From the IMG/VR virus record IMGVR_UViG_3300049846_001794, positions 1 to 49,287 of that record: a DNA stretch of 49,287 nt. One strand, 5' to 3'. Under the pieces are notes generated by a model that was given only the letters and a program-made list of their open reading frames with translations, did no database searches and had not been told where the DNA came from. The DNA is from a virus. Below, in pieces: positions 5,056-13,333 of this stretch; positions within the stretch are counted from its first letter, which is position 1, and the number at the start of each line of letters is the position of its first letter. The position numbers were made by a program, and so were the translations under genes.

Positions 5056-5130
5056 TGGCTCCTGGGATTGGGGTCGAACCAATGACGGTCGCATTAACAG
5101 TGCGAAGCTCTACCACTGAGCTACCCAGGA
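5056..5130 (-). tRNA. tRNA-Asn (anticodon GTT)
   Basis: A full cloverleaf on the minus strand. The acceptor TCCTGGG pairs with CCCAGGA, followed by G and an encoded CCA. The D arm is GCTC/GAGC. The anticodon stem TCGCA/TGCGA has loop CTGTTAA, with anticodon at 5098-5096. The T arm is ATTGG/CCAAT with loop TTCGACC. It lies inside the leftward operon between the helicase and the coiled-coil gene. Confidence 0.95.
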
Positions 5131-5164
5131 ATTTCTTCTTTATACCTATTTCACTTTACCGCTG

Positions 5165-6382
5165 TCACTGTAGAACTTTATTCACTGTGTCCATCTTTGT
5201 GAAAAGAGTCTTTCGGATGTAGCTATCTGTCGGGGTAGACTCGACATAGTGGGCGAAACAAACTGATTTCTGTCCAATCCTATGGATTCGTTTCTCGGCT
5301 TGAAGATTATCGGCTGGAACCCAAGAGAGATCGTTAAAGATGACATGTTTCGCCGCTGTAAGGGTATGGCCTACAGACATAGAACCAATAGTCGCTACAA
5401 GGTAAGGCATGTCTCCCCGTTGAAACCTCTCAGCAATCTCTATCCTGACTTTTGAAGGGGTAGATCCTGAGATAAACTCAGCCCCTAAGTCTTTTGCGAT
5501 ATAAGCCCCAGACTCAATATGGTCTGTAAAAATGAGCAACGGCCCTGACCCTCCTTCCGATAGCTCTTTGCAATACATCGCAGTAGAGGGGGCTTTAAGG
5601 TATGCAGACCTTACTTTTGCTGAGATGTCAGCTTTTCTCCCAGATGTGTACTCCTTGAAGATCTCCAAAAGACTAGCATCGCCAGGAATAGAAAGAGGAA
5701 TAGGGATAGCCTGTCTTGTAATTTCTGGGAGATCATTTAGGACTTGCTCCACTGTGAAACGGATCATCTTGTCTTTTAAGAGAGCTTTAAGCTCTGGGAT
5801 CATCACATCCTTGACTGCCCCATATCTGGGGATTCTCCGATTTGAGATGTTTAGTTCTGTCATGTGGCAGAAGTGTCTCGCAAAGCGATGGTAGCTCTTA
5901 TATTCCCCGGTCATTCTCAACCCGTTAGTGTCCTGGGGGTTGAAATTACAGAAAGCTAGGAGAGTCCAGAAATCGGGGAGACGGTTTTTTATAGGAGTCC
6001 CCGTCAATCCGACGAAATACGGGGGTTTTACTCCTTTGATGAGATCGTAAAAAGCATGAGTCCTTTTTGTTGTCGGAGTCTTTAAGTAATGGACTTCTTC
6101 AGCGATGACGAATCCATATTGCATCAAAGTAGATGGGGGGGCTCTGTGAAGCACAGAGTAAGAAATGAAATCTACCTCTATCCCAATTACTTCTGACTCT
6201 CTCTTCCAAACCCCTTCAAGAAAGGCAGGGCCTACAACGAGTGTCTTGAGTGCGGTTCTTTTTGCAGCTTCTAAAGCTACAAGAGTTTTACCTAACCCCA
6301 TCTCACAGCAATTCAAGGTGTAATGATGGGCTAAGTGAAACTCAACACATTTCTCTTGGAAGGGGTAAAGGGTCACATCCAT
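5165..6382 (-). CDS. SNF2/DEAD-like superfamily 2 helicase (405 aa)
   Basis: Single-subunit SF2 ATPase with both RecA lobes. Visible motifs: YPFQEKCVEF (Q-motif region), Walker A EMGLGKT near residue 28, a divergent motif II (IAEEVHYLK, in the place of DEAH), motif III GLTGTPIKN, motif V region (ATIGSMSVGHTLTAAKHVIF) and motif VI HRIGQK. HRIGQK and the overall size match phage SNF2-type helicases. It acts on duplex DNA during replication or recombination. It overlaps the upstream small gene by 10 bases. The AEE variant of motif II is unusual but keeps the acidic pair. Confidence 0.9.
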   Translation of the reverse strand: MDVTLYPFQEKCVEFHLAHHYTLNCCEMGLGKTLVALEAAKRTALKTLVVGPAFLEGVWKRESEVIGIEVDFISYSVLHRAPPSTLMQYGFVIAEEVHYLKTPTTKRTHAFYDLIKGVKPPYFVGLTGTPIKNRLPDFWTLLAFCNFNPQDTNGLRMTGEYKSYHRFARHFCHMTELNISNRRIPRYGAVKDVMIPELKALLKDKMIRFTVEQVLNDLPEITRQAIPIPLSIPGDASLLEIFKEYTSGRKADISAKVRSAYLKAPSTAMYCKELSEGGSGPLLIFTDHIESGAYIAKDLGAEFISGSTPSKVRIEIAERFQRGDMPYLVATIGSMSVGHTLTAAKHVIFNDLSWVPADNLQAEKRIHRIGQKSVCFAHYVESTPTDSYIRKTLFTKMDTVNKVLQ

Positions 6383-6669
6383 ACAGTCTCTTTCTTCCCC
6401 TCTTTAATCACAGTATGAACAAAGTCTTTCAGCATGGGCGCATAAATTTTATCGAAAATTTCTAAAAGAGTTTTTTCGTCTGCAAGGTCTAAAGTGTCTG
6501 CATACACTATCGCAGATGCCATGAGCAAAGACCCCATCATGTCGTATAAAGTAACATCTGAATCTTTATCCCGATCTTTCAAGAAAGAGACGATATCTAA
6601 GGATCTCGCAAAAACCCCCTTGCTGACTTCTTCTTTGTCACTCACTTTGCACCATTTCCACTTCCCCAT
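6373..6669 (-). CDS. Hypothetical protein in replication operon (98 aa)
   Basis: Start taken at ATG 6669 (MGKWKWCKVSDKEEVSKGVF), which overlaps the end of the nuclease gene by 32 bases. A GTG at 6645 is a shorter alternative. A frame reaching back to 6777 is inside the nuclease gene and is rejected. The body is helical (FARSLDIVSFLKDRDKDSD; LLMASAIVYADTLDLADEK) with no membrane segment. It is sandwiched between nuclease and helicase, so a replication accessory role is plausible. No family is recognised. Confidence 0.6.
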   Translation of the reverse strand: MGKWKWCKVSDKEEVSKGVFARSLDIVSFLKDRDKDSDVTLYDMMGSLLMASAIVYADTLDLADEKTLLEIFDKIYAPMLKDFVHTVIKEGKKETVWM

Positions 6670-7519
6670 CGCTATAAAGACACCCGTAACACTGGCTGTA
6701 GTAAGAGCATGGGCGATAGTATTGAGTGCAATTTGAGAAGTTTGGGGGGTAGTTTTCTTGGTCGGACCCCTTTGCATCTTTTGTCAATTTTCTAATAGAT
6801 TGATGCAGAGAAGAGACAGCTTTCACTTTCAGATTTCTAGCAGGAATTATGAAGTCGAAAGAGCGTATGCTGCTCTTTGCAAGTCTAGCCAGAAAAGCTT
6901 GATTGTCTTCTTTCGCATTCTTGATGAGTCTTGATTTTGTGGTGAGCCTATAGCGGCATCCCATAAACTTTTGAGGATCGAGCTTCAATGTCGAAGCGAG
7001 AAGATCTTTATGGGCAGCGTAAAGGTTTAACTGGGGATGACCTGGAAGGGTAAGAGCTAGACCGTCAGCCAAACCTGAAGCTGTCTTCATGTCCCCTATC
7101 CACCACTCCTCATTTTTCCCCGTCAAGATCACATCGACGAACCCATAGAAGTCAGGGGTATTGATGTTCACTTCGCAAGCGAAAGCTTTAAGCCCAGCCC
7201 TTTCATGCACGATCTTGTATTTTGACAACATAACAAAGATCATCGGCGCAAATTTCTCAGCATCTTCAAAAAACTCAGTGCAAGTTTTCATCACTGAAGA
7301 AAAAGAGATCCCCGAAAGCTCATGCTTGCAGTCTTCAAGAACCTTGTGAAAGGCCTTACCAACTTGCAGAGCTTCAGACTCGTCTTCATAGTCTTTGTCG
7401 TAAGGGGTGTCGTTTACTTTGTGCCAATATTTTCTAGCGCAAGACATAAAAAGAGACATCGAAGACGGCGAAAGGCCGTCTCCTCTGTCCCCAGAAACTT
7501 TTTTCATGGGGCCAGCCAT
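6638..7519 (-). CDS. RecB-like PD-(D/E)XK nuclease with probable Fe-S cluster (293 aa)
   Basis: Pattern of the PDDEXK_1/Cas4-RecB nuclease family: LSPSSMSLFMSCARKYWHKV near the start, ALQVGKAFHKVLED, then the catalytic GFVDVIL and IGDMKTA (the D and DxK pair). The C-terminal Cys-rich end (NCTQYYRPCSYYSQCYGC) together with the early Cys fits a 4Fe-4S cluster as in Cas4 and AddB. It probably processes DNA ends in replication or recombination. It lies between the SSB-like gene and the small 6373 gene. A start at the second Met (residue 5) is possible. Confidence 0.85.
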   Translation of the reverse strand: MAGPMKKVSGDRGDGLSPSSMSLFMSCARKYWHKVNDTPYDKDYEDESEALQVGKAFHKVLEDCKHELSGISFSSVMKTCTEFFEDAEKFAPMIFVMLSKYKIVHERAGLKAFACEVNINTPDFYGFVDVILTGKNEEWWIGDMKTASGLADGLALTLPGHPQLNLYAAHKDLLASTLKLDPQKFMGCRYRLTTKSRLIKNAKEDNQAFLARLAKSSIRSFDFIIPARNLKVKAVSSLHQSIRKLTKDAKGSDQENYPPNFSNCTQYYRPCSYYSQCYGCLYSDGEVEMVQSE

Positions 7520-7535
7520 TTTTAACCCTCAGAGT

Positions 7536-7937
7536 TTATAGTGTGACTTCATCAAGTTCAAAGTCTTGAACGGGGGGAGGAGCTTTCTCAGTCGGGACTT
7601 TCCCTTTTGCAGAAACTCCTTCTTCAACTTCCTCAACTTCTAGCTCAAAGTTGTGAGCATCTTTCCCAGCCATCGGGCCTTTGGTCAGGGTGACTCTCTC
7701 TTTATAAAGAATATTCACAACAACGCCGGGGCTAACGTGGTTTTCAATCAGCCAATTGAGATGCCCCGAAGAATTGAGACAGACAATTTCCCCGTTTCGC
7801 TGTTTGAAGATGTGCTGGACCCCATATCTACCTTCCTCCGGCCCAACATAAGTCCCTTCATTTACGAGAACATCCCCAGGGTTACAGTCTGCATATTTGA
7901 AATACTTTCTCGATGTCGCCACTTTCTTAAATGCCAT
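7536..7937 (-). CDS. Probable single-stranded DNA-binding protein (133 aa)
   Basis: Starts MAFKKVATSRKYFKYADCNP. The middle has an OB-fold-like alternation (YGVQHIFKQRNGEIVCLNSS, then VVVNILYKERVTLTKGPMAG). The end is an acidic linker and tail (VQDFELDEVTL), as in phage SSBs that recruit partners through their C-terminus. It is next to DNA polymerase and the nuclease. The assignment rests on architecture and context rather than a decisive motif. Confidence 0.65.
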   Translation of the reverse strand: MAFKKVATSRKYFKYADCNPGDVLVNEGTYVGPEEGRYGVQHIFKQRNGEIVCLNSSGHLNWLIENHVSPGVVVNILYKERVTLTKGPMAGKDAHNFELEVEEVEEGVSAKGKVPTEKAPPPVQDFELDEVTL

Positions 7938-7993
7938 GTTGCATACTCCTTTTTTGCATGTTGGCTAAGTAGAATATTTGTCTTTACCAAATT

Positions 7994-10078
7994 CTATAAA
8001 GTATTGTCTACGCAAAAATATTTGCGGTATCTATCAAGATCGGCCTGTCCTTTTTCGTCTGTATATTCGCACAACATTTTTACATTTTCAGGCGGGGAGC
8101 AAGGTAAGGTAGCGTAATCCTTAGACCACACCTCCCCCTCAAGGCGTATTGGGGATGTTACCCCATAGCGCGACATCACGTTTTGAAAAGCTTGTTGCAT
8201 CGCTGACATTAACGTCTTTATTGCGTTCATGTCGTAGGAGTCAATTTCAGCGTAAAGTGCATCATGTAGCGTGAAAACAATGTCTACCCCTTGATCTTGG
8301 GCGAGTCTCACAGCTTCCCGCATGATGACTCCACCATGACCTTGCACCGGAAAATTGCCAACGCTCCGCATATTTTCTTGATCCCCCCACATAACCCATC
8401 CATCGGGGAGCATGAGATGTTCGTCTTCTTGATACTTTTTTTTCACCCCCACTTTCCATTCCTCATAGTCTGAGTAAGTGGAGTAAAAGAGATCGATCAA
8501 GGCTTCAGCTTGAACTTCAGTGTAGGTCTTCCCTGTAATTGCAGACAGGCGAGGGGCAAGACCTTTTGCTGTCAAATCGTAGGAAATCCCCAAAACTGTT
8601 GTCTTGCAGCAATCTCTTTCAATCGGGTGAGTCTTCTTTGTGCCGTCTTTTGGAATGAGTCCAGCGTCTTTGCCGAAGGCTAGATAAACGTCCCCCGACT
8701 CATACGCTTCGATCATCTTTGCGTCTTGAGAGAGAATCGCAGCAATCAAAAACTCTTGGCTGGCGTAATCAATACCGCACAAGGCTCTGCCTGGGGGAGC
8801 TTCAAGGAAGTTTCGCATCCAATGCGCCTTCAGCGGAATGAATCCGATTGAACCAGGCTGACTTCTTGAAGTCTGAGAACCATAAATTCCAAAGTAAGGT
8901 CTGACCCTATTGTCTGACCCCACAAAGTCAGTGAAGACCCCTTTTTTAGATGTCTTTGAAACGATGAAGCCATTCAGGGATTGCTTAGTCTTGAGGTAGC
9001 GACAGAAAGCTCCAGCAAAGCCAGGGCTAGAACTATCAAACCAGTCTCTAAAAGCATCTTTCGATAGAGACAACTTCTTGACCTTTGACTTGCCCCCGTC
9101 AGTCATGCGCCAGTGCGGGAGCTTCTGAGATGCTACCCAATCTCTAATGGGTTTCTCACACATCGTCCACTTCTGGTCTTTCTTGGCCCAGCGGAAGGCT
9201 TTAACTTCGGGGGCGACTTCAAGACAGTGAGAAGCAGCTTCAGCCAGGATTGACGAAATATTTTGCGTAAAAAGGGAAATCTTTTGCATGTTGACCGGGT
9301 ATCCCAGGGCCAGCATTCTTGCTGTTCTTACCGCATAGTCCCCCCGCAAAATAGCTGCTTTAAGCCATTCGGCCTTGGCTTTTTCCCTTCTCTCCTCCAG
9401 ACCTTCAAAATCCCCCTTTAAATCGAAGGAAGGGTCAAGGCTACTGAGATGTGCTTTCCGTATCCCCAAGAGCATCCTGGGCAGGTTTTTGACATCTGAG
9501 GCGCAATATTCGGTAATCGGGGTCATGTTGGCTTGAATTTCGGCCCTACCCCCCCGAATGATGATGTCCCGCATAGCCGTCTTGTGGTCGGTGTCTATTT
9601 TTTCATCAAGTATTTTAAAAGTGGCGGCGGCGAGGGAATACTCAGGCTTGTGGTGAGCTTCATCTTCCTCAGAGTCACTGCGCTCCCATTTCGGGGGTGG
9701 GGGGACAGTCTTAATGACTTTGCCTTTGATGTACTGCTCGCCGTAAGCGTATTTGTGATGTTGATTCAGGAGACAGCGATATTCGAGATAAAGATCTATA
9801 GCGCGAAAAGTGGATAGCCAAGAGGTGTCCCCATCAAAAAGGGAGAGAAGACTTCTTGCTTCTGCTTCCATGACGTAAGCTACGAAAACATAGCCTTCGT
9901 CAATCAGCTTCTTGAAAAAATTTCTGGCCTCTTTCTTTTTGGAAGGATTCTCAAAGAGCCAAAAATCTCTGGTAAATTTCACATAGCCGTTATCTGTGCA
10001 AAGGACAGAGGCGCAAACGAGATTTAATTTTTTCTCTGAAATGCCGTTATACTCGAAGTCTAGGTAGCATACCCTCAT
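7994..10078 (-). CDS. Family A DNA polymerase with 3'-5' exonuclease domain (694 aa)
   Basis: The N-terminus carries a DnaQ-like exonuclease motif (YLDFEYNGISEKK, with D and E; a later AIDLYLEYR). The polymerase motifs are clear: motif A CGIDYASQEFL near residue 435, motif B RDCCKTTVLGISYD near 490 and motif C FTLHDALYAEID near 606. No 5'-3' exonuclease domain is present, as is common for phage enzymes. It begins three bases after the stop of the helicase gene. It is the replicative polymerase. Confidence 0.95.
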   Translation of the reverse strand: MRVCYLDFEYNGISEKKLNLVCASVLCTDNGYVKFTRDFWLFENPSKKKEARNFFKKLIDEGYVFVAYVMEAEARSLLSLFDGDTSWLSTFRAIDLYLEYRCLLNQHHKYAYGEQYIKGKVIKTVPPPPKWERSDSEEDEAHHKPEYSLAAATFKILDEKIDTDHKTAMRDIIIRGGRAEIQANMTPITEYCASDVKNLPRMLLGIRKAHLSSLDPSFDLKGDFEGLEERREKAKAEWLKAAILRGDYAVRTARMLALGYPVNMQKISLFTQNISSILAEAASHCLEVAPEVKAFRWAKKDQKWTMCEKPIRDWVASQKLPHWRMTDGGKSKVKKLSLSKDAFRDWFDSSSPGFAGAFCRYLKTKQSLNGFIVSKTSKKGVFTDFVGSDNRVRPYFGIYGSQTSRSQPGSIGFIPLKAHWMRNFLEAPPGRALCGIDYASQEFLIAAILSQDAKMIEAYESGDVYLAFGKDAGLIPKDGTKKTHPIERDCCKTTVLGISYDLTAKGLAPRLSAITGKTYTEVQAEALIDLFYSTYSDYEEWKVGVKKKYQEDEHLMLPDGWVMWGDQENMRSVGNFPVQGHGGVIMREAVRLAQDQGVDIVFTLHDALYAEIDSYDMNAIKTLMSAMQQAFQNVMSRYGVTSPIRLEGEVWSKDYATLPCSPPENVKMLCEYTDEKGQADLDRYRKYFCVDNTL

Positions 10079-10081
10079 GTG

Positions 10082-11677
10082 CTACAAGTACCTTTCTTCT
10101 TGGTGTTTGGCTTCTGTTTTCTTAGTCATGCTGCTAGAGCAGATCTCCGAAATCGAGCCTCTCTCTGAATTGACAGAGAGGGGCATTTTCTTTCTTACCG
10201 CTGTCCATGTCCCGTTCTCATGGATGTGGAAGTCACAAAGATACTCTGAAAATTGAGACTCGTAATGTTGGATGTGATCTCTCAAATCGAAAAGATCTAC
10301 AGAGGTTTTTTGTGCTTTGTTGAACTCTTTCGCACTAACTTCCCCCTTAGCAAAAACCATGTGAAGGAAACGGCGGAAGTAAAAAGGGTATGAGTTGATG
10401 CAGAGATCTTTGAAAAAAGGATTCTTAGGGAAGTTTGTAGCTTCTTGAGATTTAAAGGTGATGTAGAGGTAGCTCGCAAGCTGTCTGAGGAAGTCTGAGT
10501 TTTTGCATAGCTCCACCAATCTATCGACTTTAGCTTTGGTAATGGCTTCAGGTAGGGGAGTCTGCGACAAGATAGGGACGTAAAATTTTCTGTCAGTAAA
10601 TTCAAGTTTGACTCTGTTTGGATGGTTATTGGCAATGACAAAGGAAGCATAAATCTTTTCAGGATCTCCAACATCTTTTCCCTTTCTTTCAATGGTGGCT
10701 GTTCCGTTATGGTAGCTTTTCAATGTCTCTCTAGTGTCAGGAGAAAGAGACATCTCATCGAGGAAGAAAAGGCGGCACTGACTGACATTGTTATGAAACT
10801 GAGTCCGATTGAAGCCCCTGCTTGCAGAGCGGTAATTGTGTCTACCTACTAATGATGCCGCTAGATGTTCCACAAAGATGTTTTTACCGACCCCTGGTTT
10901 ACCGCACAGAATGAGAATTGGTTCAGCCCTATCGAAAGTGGAATCTCTCAGCCACGAAAGCAAAGCTCTCTGGTCATCTTCGCGGGGGGCAAATGCTGCA
11001 AGAAACTCTAAAACTTCTGGCGGGCATTCTGCTTTGAAATCAATCTCCCAGCCATCTCTCTTATACTCGGCGTCTGTCCACAAATTGAAAATCTTTTGGT
11101 CTATCTCGTAAGCATAATGGATTCTGGGGCTATACATTGGGCGATACTCTAAAACACAATCTTCCGAGTTAGTCTCTACCCAATGGTCGTATGAATCCCC
11201 CAGAATTGACTTAAGCCTTTTGCTGATAATCTCGTAATCGTATTGATGGACGAGATCTCTCTCAGTGTCATAGAGAAAAGATTTTTTGAGATCTCGCAGA
11301 TTGATGATGAGCTTCATCTTTGAAAGAGGGGTTTTGATTGAGTCGCTGAAGTACGCTTCCCCTGACACTCTCTCCATCTCTTTTTTATCACTCATTGAAA
11401 AATCCTTTTTTGATCCTTTAAGCCTTTTGTCTATCTCAGCAAGTAGCGGGGGCGCAAAAGCTGGGTCTTCGATCTCCAAGATGTCATCAACGTGCCTCTT
11501 CAAAAATTCTCGCCTTGCTTCTGGCCTTAAGAATTTGGTTATCGTGGAGTAGAGATTCACATGCTTCAAATACACTGGAGAGCCACTTGTTTGAATCATC
11601 ACCCCAGCCCTTTTTGCTTTCACCATCTCAGGGATCAATTCGATGAAAGACCCAGCAACTCTTTCAATAAGCTCCAT
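10082..11677 (-). CDS. SF3 helicase, D5/primase-helicase type (531 aa)
   Basis: The preferred start is ATG 11677 (MELIERVAGSFIELIPEM) with GGGGGGT five bases upstream. A TTG at 11707 is weaker. The C-terminal ATPase has Walker A ILCGKPGVGKN near residue 262 (the GKN ending is common in phage SF3 helicases), motif B RLFFLDEMS, and the downstream motif ASFVIANNHPNRV that acts as sensor 1/motif C. The N-terminal half has no clear zinc or primase motif, so primase activity is not shown. It is the first gene of the leftward replication operon and probably loads at the nearby origin. Confidence 0.85.
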   Translation of the reverse strand: MELIERVAGSFIELIPEMVKAKRAGVMIQTSGSPVYLKHVNLYSTITKFLRPEARREFLKRHVDDILEIEDPAFAPPLLAEIDKRLKGSKKDFSMSDKKEMERVSGEAYFSDSIKTPLSKMKLIINLRDLKKSFLYDTERDLVHQYDYEIISKRLKSILGDSYDHWVETNSEDCVLEYRPMYSPRIHYAYEIDQKIFNLWTDAEYKRDGWEIDFKAECPPEVLEFLAAFAPREDDQRALLSWLRDSTFDRAEPILILCGKPGVGKNIFVEHLAASLVGRHNYRSASRGFNRTQFHNNVSQCRLFFLDEMSLSPDTRETLKSYHNGTATIERKGKDVGDPEKIYASFVIANNHPNRVKLEFTDRKFYVPILSQTPLPEAITKAKVDRLVELCKNSDFLRQLASYLYITFKSQEATNFPKNPFFKDLCINSYPFYFRRFLHMVFAKGEVSAKEFNKAQKTSVDLFDLRDHIQHYESQFSEYLCDFHIHENGTWTAVRKKMPLSVNSERGSISEICSSSMTKKTEAKHQEERYL

Positions 11678-12142
11678 ATACCCCCCACACACAGGATCAA
11701 CAGTCAAATTGGTAAAGATAAGTAGGTGTACAAGAAAACGCTAGGAGCGGTACAGGTAAAAATGAGGTATAAAATGTATATTAAACATTATTCTAAGACT
11801 AAAAAAATCTTCCCTACGACTATTCTACACTGTATCTACACCCCTATATTTTTTTAAAAATTTTCCCCAATAATATATATATAGAGGGGGGAGAAAAATG
11901 GCCTGTGGATAACTTTTTGTTGAACTATTGCAATGTGTTACAAAAGTGTATAAATATTGTGCATAATAAATTTTAGTGGGTTAAGGGTCGTATTTTCTTT
12001 TTATATCAGTGACTTGCTAAAAGGTCAATAATTTCAACTGTATTTGTTGGGAGGGGGGAAGTAGGTCATTTTAGGGGTTAAGTCTATGAAAAGAAAAGAC
12101 ATTTTGATAACACAATGATTACAGGGGGTTGCAACAAAGTCA
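11678..12142. other. AT-rich intergenic region, candidate replication origin
   Basis: 465 bases without a gene, between divergent replication and resolvase genes. It holds an AT-rich stretch (about 11845-11882, A/T runs followed by TAATATATATAT). Three same-direction DnaA-box-like sites follow: TGTGGATAA (11904-11912) and TGTGCATAA (11958-11966) match TTATNCACA exactly on the other strand, and AGTGTATAA (11945-11953) has one mismatch. TGTGTTACAAAAG at 11934 resembles the operator repeats before the terminase. TAAATTTTAGTGG near 11967 resembles the early promoter palindrome. Confidence 0.55.
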
Positions 12143-12712
12143 TTGATTACTCCAGGGAAATCAGGAAAGTCAATAATTTTAAGAAGTTATGAAGGCGTTA
12201 AAATTTACTGGGGAATTGATCCGGGGAAAAAAGGGGGTGTTTCGGTACTGGGGGAGCATGGGGAGTTGCTCAAAATTTGTGCATTCGATGGCGTAGAACC
12301 TTACAAAGTCATAGAAACGGTTAATAGTCATTTTAAAGGTTTTCAATCGTTTGTGGCGGTCGAAGGGGTCCATGCTATGCCTGGGCAGGGGGTAACTTCG
12401 ATGTTTACCTTCGGGCGAGGGGTAGGGCAGATCGAAGGGGCGCTGGGGGTACTGGGGATTTTACCCATGAAAATCCCCCCAGTGATATGGCAGAAGCTAC
12501 TCACTTTCAAAGAGGGGGGAGATCCCAAGGAGGCGGTAAAGAGGTACTGCTTTGACAAGTGGGGGCTTCAGTCTTTCGTCTTCGATAGAGTCCCGCATCA
12601 AGGCTGTCTTGATGCCGCTGTCATCGCAGACTATGCGAGAATGAATGCAGGGGAGATGGAGCAAGAAAAGCCCAAGGTGAAGAAGAAAAAGAGAGGGTGT
12701 ATTAGGCTTTGA
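12143..12712 (+). CDS. RuvC-like Holliday junction resolvase (189 aa)
   Basis: An RNase H-fold resolvase pattern: first Asp in YWGIDPGKKGGVSV, Glu in FVAVEGVHAMPGQG followed by MFTFGRGVGQIEGAL, and a late Asp in HQGCLDAAVIADYAR. The end is strongly basic (KPKVKKKKRGCIRL). It would cut branched DNA before packaging. The first possible start in frame is TTG at 12143; no ATG or GTG precedes the core, and the ribosome site is poor, so the exact start is uncertain. It is coupled to the next gene by TTGA. Confidence 0.85.
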   Translation: MITPGKSGKSIILRSYEGVKIYWGIDPGKKGGVSVLGEHGELLKICAFDGVEPYKVIETVNSHFKGFQSFVAVEGVHAMPGQGVTSMFTFGRGVGQIEGALGVLGILPMKIPPVIWQKLLTFKEGGDPKEAVKRYCFDKWGLQSFVFDRVPHQGCLDAAVIADYARMNAGEMEQEKPKVKKKKRGCIRL

Positions 12713-12897
12713 CGGAAGATCTTGAGAAGCAGGAAGAGGGGAGAGAAAAGGCATTTTCTCTGTGCGAGACTTTGGGACATAAATTCATCCCAGTTAGAAG
12801 GGGAAGCTCTTACCCGATGGTGGTAGAATGCAGCATATTTTTAGCAGAGGGTTTAGCTTGTAAGAGGTGCGATTATCTATGGGCGATAATCTACTAG
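12709..12897 (+). CDS. Small Cys/His protein, zinc-ribbon-like (62 aa)
   Basis: Starts with TTG at 12709, overlapping the resolvase TGA. Possible metal ligands are C and H in SLCETLGHKF and the two Cys of ACKRCDYLW near the end. The spacing resembles that of the two related Cys-rich peptides at 12879 and 46074. It overlaps the following gene by 19 bases. A zinc-binding fold is likely; function unknown. Confidence 0.55.
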   Translation: MTEDLEKQEEGREKAFSLCETLGHKFIPVRRGSSYPMVVECSIFLAEGLACKRCDYLWAIIY

Positions 12898-13001
12898 AGT
12901 GTAAGCATCATGAGTTTGAATGGTGCGAGCTTCTTGAGATGTACGAGTGTAAATTATGCTTTGCGGCCTTCGAGGATATACCACATGAGAGCTATTCTTG
13001 A
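12879..13001 (+). CDS. Zinc-finger-like peptide (40 aa), paralogue of the 46074 peptide
   Basis: The product begins MGDNLLECKHHEFEWCEL and continues MYECKLCFAAFEDIPHESYS. The pattern C-x-H/H, C, then YEC-x-LCF-x-AFED[IV]P recurs at 46074-46214, 33 kb away, which supports translation of both. AGAGG lies about ten bases upstream. It overlaps genes on both sides in other frames. It is too short for routine gene calling. Confidence 0.65.
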   Translation: MGDNLLECKHHEFEWCELLEMYECKLCFAAFEDIPHESYS

Positions 13002-13239
13002 GTTTGATTTACCCCAAGATTGCTTGGAGCATCTTAGAGCGGTAAAGGCGGATGCTGCTTATGCGGCACTCTATGAGATCAAAGAGAAAATCCTTTATGA
13101 AAGCTCCAGAGATTTGGACCTTGTTTCAATGATGGATGGTGAAGGTGTCTCTAAAGAAGACATCCTTGACAGAGTTAGAGCCATAATTTTGGAAGCTATT
13201 GACGAAAATAGGGTGGACTTAGACGGACTCTATAAGTAG
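12985..13239 (+). CDS. Hypothetical acidic helical protein (84 aa)
   Basis: Start chosen at ATG 12985 (MRAILEFDLPQDCLEHLRAV), with GAGG upstream. The frame runs back to 12910, but that part overlaps the peptide gene. It is acidic and helical (ALYEIKEKILYESSRDLDLV; KEDILDRVRAIILEAIDENR). No family is recognised. It is the last gene before a structured convergent gap. Confidence 0.6.
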   Translation: MRAILEFDLPQDCLEHLRAVKADAAYAALYEIKEKILYESSRDLDLVSMMDGEGVSKEDILDRVRAIILEAIDENRVDLDGLYK

Positions 13240-13267
13240 GGTTTTAGCAGTGATTGGTCAATCACAA

Positions 13268-13325
13268 GGGGAGAATCGGGGAATCCCGATGCGCCGTTTT
13301 AGCTCGAAGAGGCGGCTTTCTCCCC
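13268..13325 (+). terminator. Branched RNA structure between convergent genes
   Basis: An outer stem GGGGAGAA/TTCTCCCC (13268-13275 with 13318-13325) encloses two hairpins: TCGGG-GAAT-CCCGA (13276-13289) and a CGCC/GGCG or GCCG/CGGC stem (about 13292-13316). This gives a three-way junction. It lies between the ends of two converging genes, so a bidirectional transcription barrier is likely. A separate small RNA is also possible. Confidence 0.4.
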
Positions 13326-13333
13326 CGCGAAAT

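Noticed and set aside
4874-5116. 80-aa version of the coiled-coil gene beginning at 5116
   Set aside because: It would translate through the tRNA-Asn gene. The start at 5032 has its own GGAG.
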